Below are positions 44,320 through 56,210 of a DNA stretch of 64,000 nucleotides, piece after piece. The notes beneath the pieces are model-generated. The model was given only the letters and a program-made list of their open reading frames with translations. It was not told where the DNA came from and made no database searches. Position 1 is the first letter of the stretch; each line of letters starts with the position of its first letter. Source of the stretch: Okapia johnstoni (Eukaryota; Chordata; Mammalia; Artiodactyla; Giraffidae). The position numbers and the translations under genes are program-made. Location: contig CM044313.1 in assembly GCA_024291935.2 (NCBI GenBank), positions 84,691,001-84,755,000 on the forward strand, written 5' to 3'.

Positions 44320-46148
44320 TATTGTTTATCTTGTGAAAAACACTTGCTTTTCTAGAAATTTCTGAAATTGTTCATAAATTGAGACCTTACATTAATTGTG
44401 GTTTTGGTCTCCTCCTGCCCATTTAAGGGTCAAATATAAGGATGTTTTTATGTTTAAAATACTTTATTTCAAGTTTTAGTGATCAGAAAATGAAATTTTT
44501 TCACCAAGGATAATTTCACATTGGTCAGTCTTAAAATGTTTAGTTCATGTTCTTAACACATCTTTGTATACTTACAAAGGTCATTATCGAGTCACATGTT
44601 GTTAAATTCACTTAGTATAAATAAATAAATATTTGTAAGTAAAGTTAATATTAAAGTAAAATATTAAGGTGAACAGTAAGGCATACTTTCTTCTATAGTA
44701 TTCTTTTGACTTATTCTATAGAATTTAAACTTTGCCTTTCTTTAAAGTGCTTCACATACCAGAACAACTCACAGCAGCATACACTGATGAACAAGTTAAA
44801 AAACTTTTGATATGTCAAAGAATATCCATGGTGCACTTTAAAATTGTAAAACATTGGATTAGTTCAACCTGAAGCAAAGTGGACATATTCCAGGCTCATT
44901 TTTTTTCCAGGAAAATAATTATATACATTTGAATCTGGCAGAATTATGGTTTTGGATGGACTTTGATGGCAGACATAGTAATGAAGCTCAATTTAAAAAA
45001 AAATGATAGTAAAAACATCAAATAAAAAACATGCAGTTAAATTACTATGGGTGAAAAACATTGTGTTTTAACAGCACTGAAAGCAGATAAAAAGCATAAT
45101 CTATAGTCTATATGCTATATATATACATATATATATATGCATGTGCTATATAATAATTAGCAGTCTCAAAAAGTATACTGTAGAATATGGAATATATTAA
45201 GACAACTGGGTTATCATTTTCTAAGTTTATTAAAGGTTTTCAAAATTGGGATTCTTGATCTATGGGGGGTCCATTTATATTTTATGGAAAGTCCAAAATT
45301 TTTGTTGTTAGTAATGGGTATGTAACTTTTATTTTTAAAAGAATTAGAGTCACTAAAATGAGTAAATGTAATATGAAAATCCAAAATAGAAATCAGTAAA
45401 ACATGATTTGGAAGATAGGGAAGACAAGAATGTTCAAGAAACTATGCAAAAATAATTATATAGTCCTAAATTAGAGAAGCACAAATTACTCTAAAAATAT
45501 TTTGGACCTATTTTTGTAAAAATAATTATATTTAGTACAATTTAATTGGTACCAATTTCATTTGTGTTTTAAAACTTAAATTCAGATACAACTTTCCAAG
45601 AGTATAGTTATATGTGCATGTCCCTAAAGTCATATGATAAAGGGGCTTCCTGTGACCACTAAGCTAGAGCCAGTCTGCTTAAAGACAGCTTGGGAGCTTC
45701 ATATAAATGTGTTAGGTTTCTGTATGTTTTTACTCTTTTTTCTAAATACTTTTAAAGGAATAGCATAATGCCAGTTATTATCACATTAACTCATCAAGTG
45801 CCAGTGGTGGTGGATCTTTCCTTTTTTAATGTGTCAGTGATGTTGATAGCACTTTCCAGAGGAGATTGAGGAAAGCTCAGTGACCACAACATAATTTTAT
45901 GTAGGATGACTATTAGAGCCATGATTTATTTAATACCATTTATCTTAAATTAGAAATTTTAAATATTCATCGTGTCCTTCTTAGGAATTTTCATAATCTT
46001 CTACTGAACCATCACTTTAGTTTACAGATTTGTCACAATTGGTTAAAACTCTCTATTAACAGTGACCTTTCCCTCAAACTCCTAAATAAACAAAAATATA
46101 TTAAAAAGCATTTCAAAGTAAGACTTATTTTTCTTATAGATTAAATCA
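44320..46148. other. Mostly unique AT-rich DNA
   Basis: No repeat family is recognised except a short TA tract at about 45112-45150. No gene evidence. Confidence 0.45.
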
Positions 46149-46149
46149 A

Positions 46150-46381
46150 TTGCTGCTGCTGCTGCTAAGTCACTTCAGTCATGTCCGACTCTGTGCAACC
46201 CCATAGACGGCAGCCCACCAGGCTCCCCCGTCCCTGGGACCCTCCAGGCAAGAACACTGGAGTGGGTTGCCAGTTCCTTCTCCAATGCGTGAAAGTGAAA
46301 GTGAAGTTGCTCAGTCGTGACAGACTCTTAGCGACCCCATGGACTGCAGCCTACCAGGCTCCTCTGTCCATGGGATTCTCC
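46150..46381 (-). mobile_element. Bov-A2 SINE, second unit shortened
   Basis: The (GCT)5 tail at 46151-46166, one full unit, the linker 'gtgaaagtgaaagtgaagtt', and about 75 bases of the second unit. Short aatca flanks are a weak TSD. Confidence 0.9.
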
Positions 46382-47049
46382 AATCAGAGTCTATGCCAAA
46401 ACTCGGAACTGAAAATTGGACCTGCTTCTCTAAATGTAAAGTGGCAGAAGCATTTGCATGTTTAAAACAGTCTCGTTTCTATGGAATATCAAAACTCACA
46501 AAAGAAAATCTAGTCCTAGAGTAACAGAATCAGAAGAGCTGGATACTTTAAGCACACACAAACAAATGCATACATTACACATACATTCACACACACACAC
46601 AGTGCAAGAATAAAAAAAATGTTTCTTAGGCATAATGTGAGGGAGAAAGAAAAAGCTAAAACAACACATCATTCTCTTTAGTGAATTTATACAATACCTC
46701 ACAAATAAACATTATATCTGAACCTTATTAGAATGAAACAGTTGGAAATCAAATTAGAATCATATCACCAGATCAGATACTGTGTTTAATTCTGGTGAAT
46801 ATAATAACATTGATTTTTTTTTGTTTATTTCTCATAAAGTTTATATATTTCCTAAGAGAAATTCACAGTGGTTAAAATCCAGACACTAAAAAAAACAAGC
46901 AACTTGATCTGGAACCCAAGACTGCTTTGAAAGTAATTCTGACTTGGATTCTTACATAATTTTTATCTGGTTAAACCTAATATTATTAATTTTAATATTA
47001 AAATAAAGGCATAATCAACTATCACATGCCCACCATGTATTTATTATGA

Positions 47050-47225
47050 TCTCTGGCTTTAAGTCAAGTCTCAAAATCAAAATTAATAATGAAGGTTTAT
47101 ACATAAGGAAACAGGTCTGCATGGTTCAAGTAATTTTCCCAAAATAATAAAACTATCGCCCAGCAAACTAGGGTGTAAACTAAGAAATGTCTTTGTTCCA
47201 AATTTTGCAATCTTTCCTATTAACT
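47050..47225 (-). mobile_element. MIR SINE relic
   Basis: 'cataaggaaacaggtctgca', 'caagtaattttcccaaaata' and 'gtgtaaactaagaaatgtct' keep the order of antisense MIR. Confidence 0.5.
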
Positions 47226-47429
47226 CATAATAACAGGTTACATTATTATTTGGTTTTCTAAAGTGTATATATAAATTAGATACCCATTAGATATAAATGA
47301 CTACTAAATAATGGCACTATTTCAAAGCTTTTTTTAATTGTCAGTGTCAAAAGGAAATTACATACTATTTTCAGTCAATATGGGTTTCACTCTAGGTGAT
47401 TATGGGCCATTTTTGTCTGGTTCAAAATT

Positions 47430-47515
47430 TTATCTCCAGTGTTAAACACAATGCTTAGTATCTAATAATTGCTGAGTCTTTTTGAAAAAATGAATGAATG
47501 GACAAATGAATGAAT
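47430..47515 (+). repeat. Ancient repeat 3' end (MIR/L2-like)
   Basis: 'cacaatgcttagtatctaat' followed by (GAAT)n at 47491-47515 is the common end of several old mammalian repeats. Confidence 0.4.
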
Positions 47516-48114
47516 TCTGGTGGATTTTAGCAGTAAAGTTAATTTTGTTTTATTAGAAATTAATTCCTCTAGTTCCTATCTTATTGTGATATTTCAAAAA
47601 GACTTAGTAAACAAAACAGAAAACAAATAGTTCAAATAAGGAAACAAACTCTTTTTGTGTGTAGGGGGCAGGGTTTCTGTTTGCCATGAAATTACTAAAA
47701 TAAAACTATATATAGAGAGAGACAGAGAGAGAGGGAAGATTTTTAAAATATTTCTTTTTTTTACTGATTAATATGATCAAATTTTGAAATATAAATTCAG
47801 GATGTACAAAAGGAATAAACTAGCAATACCACTAATCAAGCTGCAAATGCACAGTTTTATAATATTTAACTAGAGGAAACTCAAAGTACATGATCAAATG
47901 TGAACTGCGCACTGGGACTTTGTCCCCACATCACTGGACCTTGAGGTATCAATAATTATTGTGACTCTTGTGCAAAACAATACTTTCTTATGGTCTCCTC
48001 AGAAGACAAATGTGCTATGTGATTGAAAAACCACTTTTCACGTGACCATTGACAAGTAAATGCTTAAAGTATTAGCCAGCATTCCAAAATGTTAAGGCTA
48101 ATGTTCACTATGTG

Positions 48115-48495
48115 TGTTCATTTGCAAGCGCTGCCATAACAACATTCCACTGACTAGGTGGCTTAAACAAAAAAAATTTATGTTTTCACAGTCTTGGGAG
48201 CTAGAAGTCCATGATCAATATATGGGCAGGTCTTATTTCTTCTGAGTTCTCTCCCATTCTCACCTCATCTTCCCTCTGTGCATATGTGCCCCTGGTGTGT
48301 CTCTCTGTGTTGTAATCTCCTCTTCTTATAAAGACACCAGTCAGGATAGGTTAGGGCCCACCAAATCAGCCTCATTTTAAATTGACTACCTCTTTAAAGA
48401 CCTTATCTCTAAATACAGTCATGTTCCGAGGTACTGGAGGTCAAGACTTGAAAATATAAATTCAGGGAAGAGAATTCAGCTTATAACACTGATAC
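48115..48495 (-). mobile_element. MLT1-like LTR (ERVL-MaLR)
   Basis: The plus strand shows the complement of a MaLR LTR: 'aggtggcttaaacaaaaaaa', 'ttcacagtcttgggagctag', 'cctcttcttataaagacacc', 'ggttagggcccacc' and 'gttccgaggtactggaggtc', in order over 380 bases. No internal ERV sequence adjoins it. Confidence 0.68.
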
Positions 48496-48764
48496 AAGTT
48501 TTGCAATTGAATAATTAAGTATAATTTGTTCAGGTAATCAAGACTGGTTCATTTAGGACAGATGACAGTGGAATCTAAGGTGAAAAAATGTCAGAAGTAG
48601 GCAAGACACATAAAGCAGTCAAGACTAAAACCCAAAGATTTTGGAAAAACAAAAAATAAAGCTCCGTCATTCTAAACAATGTGTTATTTTCTAAGCCATT
48701 CTATCAATAAAATTTTGCTTTCCTGCATTGCCTGGATCATGAAACAACATTTTCAAGCATCTTT

Positions 48765-48776
48765 ATTCTCTTTTAG
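48765..48776 (+). repeat. Target-site duplication of BovB, left copy
   Basis: attctcttttag, repeated exactly at 49837-49848. Confidence 0.9.
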
Positions 48777-49836
48777 GAAGCGCGGGTGGCTGCGACGGCG
48801 GTGGAAAATTCTTAAAGAGATGGGAATACCAGACCACCTGACCTGCCTCTTGAGAAATCTGTCAGCAGGTCAGGAAGCAACAGTTAGAAATGGATATGGA
48901 ACAACAGATTGGTTTCAAATAGAAAAAGGAGTACGTCAAAGCTGTATATTATCACCCTACTTATTTAACTTCTATGCAGAGTACATCACGAGAAACTCTG
49001 GGCTGGAGGAAGCACAAGCTGGAATCAAGATTGCCAGGAGAAATATCAATAACCTCAGATATGCAGATGACAACACCCTTATGACAGAAAGCGAAGAAGA
49101 ACTAAAGAGCCTCTTGATGAAAGTGAAAGAGGACAGTGAAAAAGTTGGCTTAAAGCTCAACATTCAGAAAACTAAGATCATGGCATCCGGTCCCATCACT
49201 TCATGGCAAATAGATAGGGAAACAGTGGAAACAGTGGCTGACTTTATATTTTTGGGCTCCAAAATCACTGCAGATGGTGACTGCAGCTATGAAATTAAAA
49301 GACACTTACTCCTTGGAAAGTTATGACCAACCTAGACAGCATATTCAAAAGCAGAGACATCACTTTGCCAGCAAAGGTCTGTCGAGTCAAGGCTATGGTT
49401 TTTCCAGTAGTCATGTATGGATGTGAGTGTTGGACTATAAAGAAAGCTGAGTGCAGAAGAATTGATGCTTTTGAACTGTGGTGTTGGAGAAGACTCTTTG
49501 AGAGTTCTTTGGACTGCAAGGAGATCCAATCAATCCATCCTAAAGGAGATCAGTCCTGGGTGTTCATTGGAAAGACTGATGTTGAAGCTGAAACTCCAAT
49601 ACTTTGGCCACCTGATGTGAAGAGCAGACTCATTGGAAAAGACCCTGATGCTGGGAAAGATTGGGGGCAGGAGGAGATGGGGACGACAGAGGATGAGGTG
49701 GTTGGATAGCATCACCGACTCAATGGACACGGGTTTGGGTAAACTCCCGGAGTTGGTGATGGACAGGGAGGCCTGGCGTGCTGCGGTTCATGGGGTCGCA
49801 AAGAATTGGATACGACTGAGCAACTGAACTGAACTG
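48777..49836 (+). mobile_element. Young BovB LINE with GC-rich 5' segment joined to mid-ORF
   Basis: Bounded by a perfect 12-bp TSD. The first ~27 bases (48777-48803) are strongly GC-rich, like the BovB 5' UTR as I remember it, and then the sequence enters the ORF at 'tggaaaattcttaaagagat'. The ORF is open to 49326 ([26 protein letters not shown] with both catalytic aspartates), then a small deletion near 49319 shifts the frame before ELWCWRRLF. It ends in 'gagcaactgaactgaactga'. RT motif A is missing because of the join. Confidence 0.92.
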
Positions 49837-49848
49837 ATTCTCTTTTAG
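49837..49848 (+). repeat. Target-site duplication of BovB, right copy
   Basis: attctcttttag, identical to 48765-48776. Confidence 0.9.
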
Positions 49849-50151
49849 AGAAAAGCATTTAAGAAAAGTAAGCTGTGTGATGGCATTCAAAAATATTCTA
49901 TGTATTTTTTACTCCAATCCTATTTTAATCTTAGATTTATTTTTAGAGCCCATAATTGTATACTTTAGATATAGTATAATATATGATGATCTTAAGATTC
50001 CTGAATACTAGATTCTTACTAGATAAGACAACAATTCTCCTGAAATTCTCAACAGAGAAAAACATCAAATATGAACAAAAACAAAAATGAAAGCATTTAG
50101 TTATTAACTAGTCTTACTCTCCTACTTTTCAGTTTAGCAGGTTTGGTTAAT

Positions 50152-50171
50152 AGCTGAACTGAACTGAACTG
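50152..50171 (+). repeat. (GAACT)n stub like a BovB terminus
   Basis: Three and a half GAACT units identical to the BovB 3' end repeat, with no BovB sequence before them. It is either an extreme 5' truncation or a simple repeat. The Bov-tA lies immediately after it. Confidence 0.5.
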
Positions 50172-50180
50172 AGTGGCTTA

Positions 50181-50402
50181 TAGGGCTTCCCAGGTGGCTA
50201 TTGGTAAAGAACCCACCTGCTAATGCAGGAGACATGAGAGACTGATTTGATCCCTGGATCGGGAAGATCCCCTGGAGGAGGGCATGGCAACCCACTCCAG
50301 TATTCTGCCTGGAGAATCCCATGGACAGAGAAGCCTAGCGGGCTGCAGTCCATTGGGTCGCACAAAGTCAGACACGATTGAAGAGACTTAGTACACACAC
50401 AC
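50181..50402 (+). mobile_element. Bov-tA SINE (single-head variant)
   Basis: Complete, with head 'agggcttcccaggtggctat', 'gagacatgagagactgattt' insert and a (CA)n tail. A perfect 9-bp TSD, agtggctta, lies at 50172-50180 and 50403-50411. Confidence 0.93.
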
Positions 50403-50411
50403 AGTGGCTTA

Positions 50412-51170
50412 AAAGTGATACCCAAATCCTTTCTGCATGGCTCTAAGTATAGAGCCAATTGAAGAATAAGAGTAACAACAGAGTGGGTAAAAAAATTGGT
50501 GATAATGTTCAGGAAATGCTTTGTCCACGTGTTTGATGGAGGATATTGTTGTTAAGTTTGTCCCTCAGCAATTCACACCTTTGTAAAAAAGAAGAACTGA
50601 CTTACTATTATTTTTAGTTAACCTTCAGGATGCTGAGTGTAACTTAGAAACTAATGGAACTAATTTGTGTGTGTGTGTGTATATGCACAGGAAATCCTAT
50701 TAGAGTTATTTTTTAATCACTATATGCTTCTGCCTTGTCATAACTATTAGGGACAGTTAGTTCATGGACATGCATATTTTTATTTCTTTACAAAATAGTT
50801 TTTTCATGTTTAAACAAATTTCCAATTATTTGCATTTGTCTAATAATCTCCTGATATGTGATACATTATCAGGAGAACAATGCAGAAGTTAAGATGGATG
50901 CAAAGCTGTGAAATATTCTGTGCTTTTTAGGATATCCTTCTTTTGACACTGAAACCTGAAATTATGGCAAATATAATAACTGCAGTAAGATAAACCTTCT
51001 GTGTAATATCACATATTAAATATTATGACTCCAATATTTTTCATTAGTCAAAGAAAGAAATAAGCTTGTAAAAGTAAAAAGTAACATATATAAATTAAAA
51101 AATAAACATATATTAATCTTTCCATATATCCCACCCTCTCCTCCCCTCTCCCCATGAATGGAAACTTACA
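50412..51170. other. No recognised feature
   Basis: AT-rich with a (GT)7 tract at about 50667-50680. No assignable element. Confidence 0.45.
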
Positions 51171-51171
51171 T

Positions 51172-52032
51172 TCAGCTCAGTTCAGTTCAGTCGCTCAGTC
51201 ATGTTCAACTCTTTGCGACCCCATGAACTGCAGCATGCTAGGCTAGGCCTCCCTGTCCATCACCAACTCCTGGAGTCCACCCAAACTCATCTGCATTGAG
51301 TCAGTGATGCCATACAACCATCCCATCCTGTGTCATCCCCTTTGCCTCCTACCCTCAATCTTTCCCAGCATCAGGGTCTTTACAAATGAGTCAGCTCTTT
51401 GCATCAGGTGGCCAAAGTATTGGAGTTTCAGCTTCAACATCAATCCTTCCAATGAACACCCAGGAATGATCTCCTTTAGGATGGACTGGTTGGATCTCCT
51501 TGCAGTCCAAGGGACACTCAAGAGTCTTCTCCAACACCGCAGTTCCAAAGCATCAATTCTTCGGCACTCAGCTTTCTTTATAGTCCAACTCTCACATCCA
51601 TACATGACTACTGGAAAAATCAACCATAGCCTGAACTAGATGGACCTTTGTTGGCAAAGTGATGTCTCTGCTTTTTAATATGCTGTCTAGGTTGGTCTTA
51701 ACTTTCCTTCCAAGGAGTAAGTGTCTTTTAATTTCATGGCTGCAATCACCATCTGCAGTGATTTTGGAGCCCCAAAATATAAAGTCAGCCACTGTTTCCA
51801 CTGTTTCCCTATCTATTTGCCATGAAGTGATGGGACCGGATGCCATGATCTTAGTTTTCTGAATGTTGAGCTTTAAGCCAACTTTTTCACTGTCCTCTTT
51901 CACTTTCATCAAGAGGCTCTTTAGTTCTTCTTCGCTTTCTGTCATAAGGGTGTTGTCATCTGCATATCTGAGGTTATTAATATTTCTCCTGGCAATCTGG
52001 ATTCCAGCTTGTGCTTCATCCAGCCCAGCGTT
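51172..52032 (-). mobile_element. Young BovB LINE, 5'-truncated
   Basis: A minus-strand copy of the last ~860 bases. From the catalytic box (YADDNTLMTE) through [17 protein letters not shown] and [13 protein letters not shown] it shares the same rare variants as the copy at 48777-49836. One frameshift near 51615-51630 breaks it. The C-terminal frame reads IDALELRCWRRLLSVPWTA. Confidence 0.93.
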
Positions 52033-52036
52033 ACCT

Positions 52037-52248
52037 TATGTAAAATAGATAGCCAAGGGGAATTTGCTGTATGGGCTCAGGAAACTCAAACAGGGGCTCT
52101 GTATCAACCTAGAGGGAGGGTAGAGGGAGGAAGCTTCAAAGGGGACGGGATATATATATACCTATGGCTGATTCATGTGGAAGTTTGACAGAAAACAGCA
52201 AAATTCTGTAAAGCAATTATCCTTCAATAAAAAATTAATTAAAAAAAA
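52037..52248 (+). mobile_element. L1 3' end, 5'-truncated
   Basis: 'atgtaaaatagatagccaag', 'caaacaggggctctgtatca', 'cctatggctgattcatgtgg' and 'tctgtaaagcaattatcctt' followed by an A-rich tail are the ruminant L1 3' UTR. It abuts the BovB to its left; the TSD is not resolved. Confidence 0.85.
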
Positions 52249-52249
52249 T

Positions 52250-53235
52250 ATACCTATATAGTCAGCAAAGCACATTGCCAAAAATAGAAACATATTGTTG
52301 ATAGTTTGGTATTTAACTATATAAATTCTTACAAAAAATGTTGCAAATATAAGGAACATAACAGAAATGTACTCTGCTAAAGCATTTTTCTTTATTATCA
52401 AAGCCATTTTTGTAACAGATTATACTCCATGTATTTACAATTAAATTTTATTCAATAAGAGAAAAGTAATAGTTAATGTATTACATACAGACTATTGTTG
52501 CTAGAGTTTCTCAAGATCTGTTGCTGCTGCTGACCTAAATGGGGTCATTATCTATGGATCCTAAAGTAAAATTACACTTTATGTGCTTTATCGCCATCTA
52601 GCACACTGCCTAGGTATTAACTCATTTATATATATTTTGAGGGCTTGTGTACATCAGATTTTTTTATATCTGTATGTGTGGTATATTTATGATGTTGTAT
52701 ATGTACAAAATATATAATGAATATGCACCATGTATTTAAAATATCAAAGCAATACATATGCATATATTCAAGTATACTACACTTACTGCTGATGGTTTTA
52801 CATTTCTTTTTAAATAATTACCACTTAATATCAGCAAAATTTGTCAGAAATAGCAATAGTCACAAAAAGAGAAAGCTCTAATATATGAGCCCATTCCAAC
52901 ATTCATAATTCATTGGATTATACCATTTTACAAATGGTATGACCATCAAACAGGACTGGGTCTACATTACAAAATCTTGGGGGAAAAAACATAATTGTGA
53001 TGGACTAAAATTATTTCCTAAATAAAAAGTTATAAGCAAAGTATGTAAGTTATATGTGGTTTTACTGAATCTCTGAGTACTAGTTAAGGTAGTATTACAG
53101 TTAGCTGGCTATTTCCCAAGAGAACTATTTTTTTTTTAAGAAATTTGACTTATGGGCATATGGAATATACACACACACACTCAATTAATAAGTAGGGATG
53201 GACATAATTTACAGCAAAGAGCAATGGTCATCTAC
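52250..53235. other. No firm feature
   Basis: AT-rich. A faint old-repeat phrase ('ctagcacactgcctaggtat') occurs near 52597. A CA tract is at 53168-53179. Confidence 0.4.
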
Positions 53236-53239
53236 ATGA

Positions 53240-53630
53240 AGATTTGAGTTACACACTAAATTTTTCTGCTACTGTTGCAATAAACAAATCATCAAAAAAT
53301 TCAGTGATCTATCTAGCAAACATTTATTTTTCTCACTTCTGGTCACAACTGGGTGACCTTGCATTATATTTCATGGAGCTCGACTTGACTCTGGACTTTG
53401 AGGAGAGTTCAGATATATTGCACATGTATTCATATTCACTAAGGGCAAGCACTACCCAGGGCATATTACTTCCATGGTTGACCCCGGAGTAAAAGAATGC
53501 AAGCCAAACCACACAAGAACCAAAACTACTCAGAACTCATTGAACAAACTAAGTCAAAGTTATATCCATGATCTGTGCAGAAGAAATGTGTACTATACCC
53601 CAAGGGATATGGAGAAGTGGGTGAATGAAA
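53240..53630 (-). repeat. Decayed LTR-like repeat (probable MaLR/ERVL type)
   Basis: 'caataaacaaatcatcaaaa', 'caaacatttatttttctcac' and 'cagaactcattgaacaaac' follow the order of an antisense mammalian LTR repeat, heavily diverged. Name uncertain. Confidence 0.42.
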
Positions 53631-53696
53631 AAAATATTATCAACTAATACAAATATGTGAACACAAAAAATGCTTTAAGGATTTATTTTATATGAT

Positions 53697-55030
53697 CAGT
53701 TTTCATTCCAATCCCAAAGAAAGGCAATGCCAAAGAATGCTCAAACTACCACAAAATTGCACTCATCTCACATGCTAGTAAAGTAATGCTCAAAATTCTC
53801 CAAGCCAGGCTTCAGCTATACGTGAACCGTGAACTTCCAGATGTTCAAGCTGGTTTTAGAAAAAGCAGAGGAACAAGAGATCAAATTGCCAATATCTGCT
53901 GGATCAACGAAAAAGCAAGAGAGTTCCAGAAAAACATCTATTTCTGCTATACTGACTATGCCAAAGCCTTTGACTGTGTGGATCACAGTAAACTGTGGAA
54001 AATTCTGAAACAGATGGGAATACCAGACCATCTGACCTGTCTCTTGAGAAACCTGTGTGCAGGTCAGGAAGCAACAGTTAGAACTGGATATGAACAACAC
54101 ACTGGTTCCAAATAGGAAAAGGAGTATGTCAAGGCTGTATATTGTCACCCTGCTTATTTAACTTATATGCAGAGTACATCATGAGAAACACTGGGCTGGA
54201 AGAAACACAAGCTGGAATCAAGATTGCTGGGAGAAATATCAATAACCTCAGATATGCAGATGACACCACCCTTATGGCAGAAAGTGAAGAAGAACTAAAG
54301 AGCCTCTTGATGAAGGTGAAAGAGGAGAGTGAAAAAGTTGGCTTAAAGCTCAACAATCAGAAAACTAAGATCATGGCATCCGGTCCCATCACTTCATGGC
54401 AAATAGATGGGGAGACAGTGGAAACAGTGTCAGACTTTATTTTTTGGGCTCCAAAATCACTGTTGATGGTGATTGCAGCCATGAAATTAAAAGACGCTTA
54501 CTCCTTGGAAGGAAGGTTATGGCCAACCTAGATAGCATATTTAAAAGCAGAGACATTACTTTGCCAACAAAGGTCCGTCTAGTCAAGGCTATGGTTTTTC
54601 AAGTGGTCATGTATGGATATAAGAGTTGGATGGTGAAGAAAGCTGAGCGTTACAGAATTGATGCTTTTGAACTGTGGTGTTGGAGAACACTCTTGAGAGT
54701 CCCTTGGACTGCAAGGAGATCCAATCAATCCATCCTAAAGGAGATCAATCCTGGTTGTTCATTGGAAGGACTGATGCTGAAGCTGAAACTCCAATACTTT
54801 GGCCACCTCATGCGAAGAGTTGACTCATTGGAAAAGACCCTAATACTGGGTAGGATTGGGGGCAGGAGGAGAAGGGGACGACAGAGGATGAGATGGTTGG
54901 ATGGCATCACTGATTCAATGGACATGGGTTTGGGTAAACTCCGGGAATTGGTGATGGACAGGGAGGCCTTGCATGCTGCAATTCATGGGATCACAAAGAG
55001 TCAGACACGACTGAGCGACTGAACTGAAGT
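53697..55030 (+). mobile_element. BovB LINE, RT to 3' end, two frameshifts
   Basis: It starts at 'agttttcattccaatccc' in the RT N-terminal region. 53786-54115 reads [12 protein letters not shown] (motif A). A one-base loss near 54090 shifts to the frame of 54142-54531, which has YADDTTLMAE (motif C). A second shift in the T-run at about 54439-54446 leads to the C-terminal frame 54396-55022 with [21 protein letters not shown]. The catalytic residues are thus all present, split over three frames. Confidence 0.94.
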
Positions 55031-55034
55031 GATA

Positions 55035-55072
<38 letters not shown>
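55035..55072. repeat. (TA)n microsatellite at a BovB 3' end
   Basis: About 17 uninterrupted TA units start 5-8 bases after the BovB terminus. Confidence 0.92.
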
Positions 55073-55076
<4 letters not shown>

Positions 55077-55114
55077 TTTCTAGTAAATTGTATCATTTGT
55101 GTTAATAAACTTAA

Positions 55115-56210
55115 TTTAGAACAATTTTAGATATATAGAATTATTGTGAAGACATACAGTAATTCTACATACACACTAATTTAGACTCTTATCTAGGCCA
55201 GTTTCTCAGACATTCCTTGTTTTTTATAATCTTAACAGCTTTGGTTACTGTTCACCATTTTATAGAATGTTTCTCAGTTAGAATTTGTCTAATTTTTGTG
55301 CTATGATTAGAGTTGTGTTATGTGTTTTTCTGTGGAAGACCTCAGTGGTAAAATGCCATTCTTAGCACATTGCATCCTGGATATACTCTGTCAATATGAT
55401 ATCATGTAGGATGCTAACCTTGATCATGCAACTTGAGGTAGTGTTTGTCAGGTTTCTCCACTGTCAATTATTTTCCCTTTCTATACCGTACTCCTGAAGA
55501 AAGTCACTCTGCACAGTTCATACATAAGATGTGGGCATTAATCTTTACCTACTGAAGGGTTGAGTATCTATATGTGTGTGCATGCTAAAGTCGCTTCAGT
55601 TATGTCCGACTCCATGCAATCCTATGGCCTGTAGTCTGACAGGCTCCTCTGTCCATAGGATTCTCCAGGCAAGAATACTGGAGTGGGTTGCCATGCCCTC
55701 CTCCAGGGGATCTTCCTGACCCAGGGGTAGAACCCGCATCTCTTGAGTCTCCTGTATTGGCAGGTGGGTTCTTTACCACTAGCACCACCTGGGAAATCCT
55801 AGCATATCTATATAAATGGTTTTCAATTCTTCTGCACAGGAAATCGGCCTACTATTCCTCATGTATTTAATCACTTCTTTATATCAATAAATGAATGTGT
55901 ATTTTATACTTATAATCTAACACTGTCCTATTTTGTTTCTCAAAGTATGCCAGCTCTTCTAGCTGGCTCCTGAATCAATCATTTATTTCTTCATCTCTGT
56001 GTATGTGTAGGTGGAGGGGCATGTGAGACATCTTTAGTTCCTGGCACTACAAAATACTTCGGGCTCAGGACACACATTTTCTGTCCCAGTCCGAGAATCA
56101 ACCATTCCTCCAAAGAGCCCTGCTTCCATTTTGGAGAATGGTAGTACAAACCAAGATCTGGCTACCATGTATGATTGTCGCTACTGGGGTTTGTTGAAGT
56201 GTTTTTAATG
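55115..56210 (+). repeat. Ancient mammalian repeat, L1-3'-UTR-like
   Basis: 'cagtttctcagacattcctt', 'agtgtttgtcaggtttctcc', 'ggcctactattcctcatgta', 'ccaaagagccctgcttccat' and 'aaccaagatctggctaccat' keep the order of a long old mammalian repeat, probably an old L1 3' UTR. It is interrupted by a Bov-tA. Confidence 0.5.
55574..55804 (-). mobile_element. Bov-tA SINE (single-head variant)
   Basis: It starts with the (TG) tail and 'catgctaaagtcgcttcagt' and ends at the head complement 'accacctgggaaatcct'. The 9-bp tatctatat is repeated at 55565-55573 and 55805-55813 as TSD. Confidence 0.92.

Larger units (their letters stand above)
46385..48114. other. Mostly unique DNA with a CA-rich tract and MIR-like relics
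   Basis: A CA-rich tract lies at about 46551-46602. Decayed MIR/L2-like pieces are listed separately. Nothing else is recognised. Confidence 0.45.
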
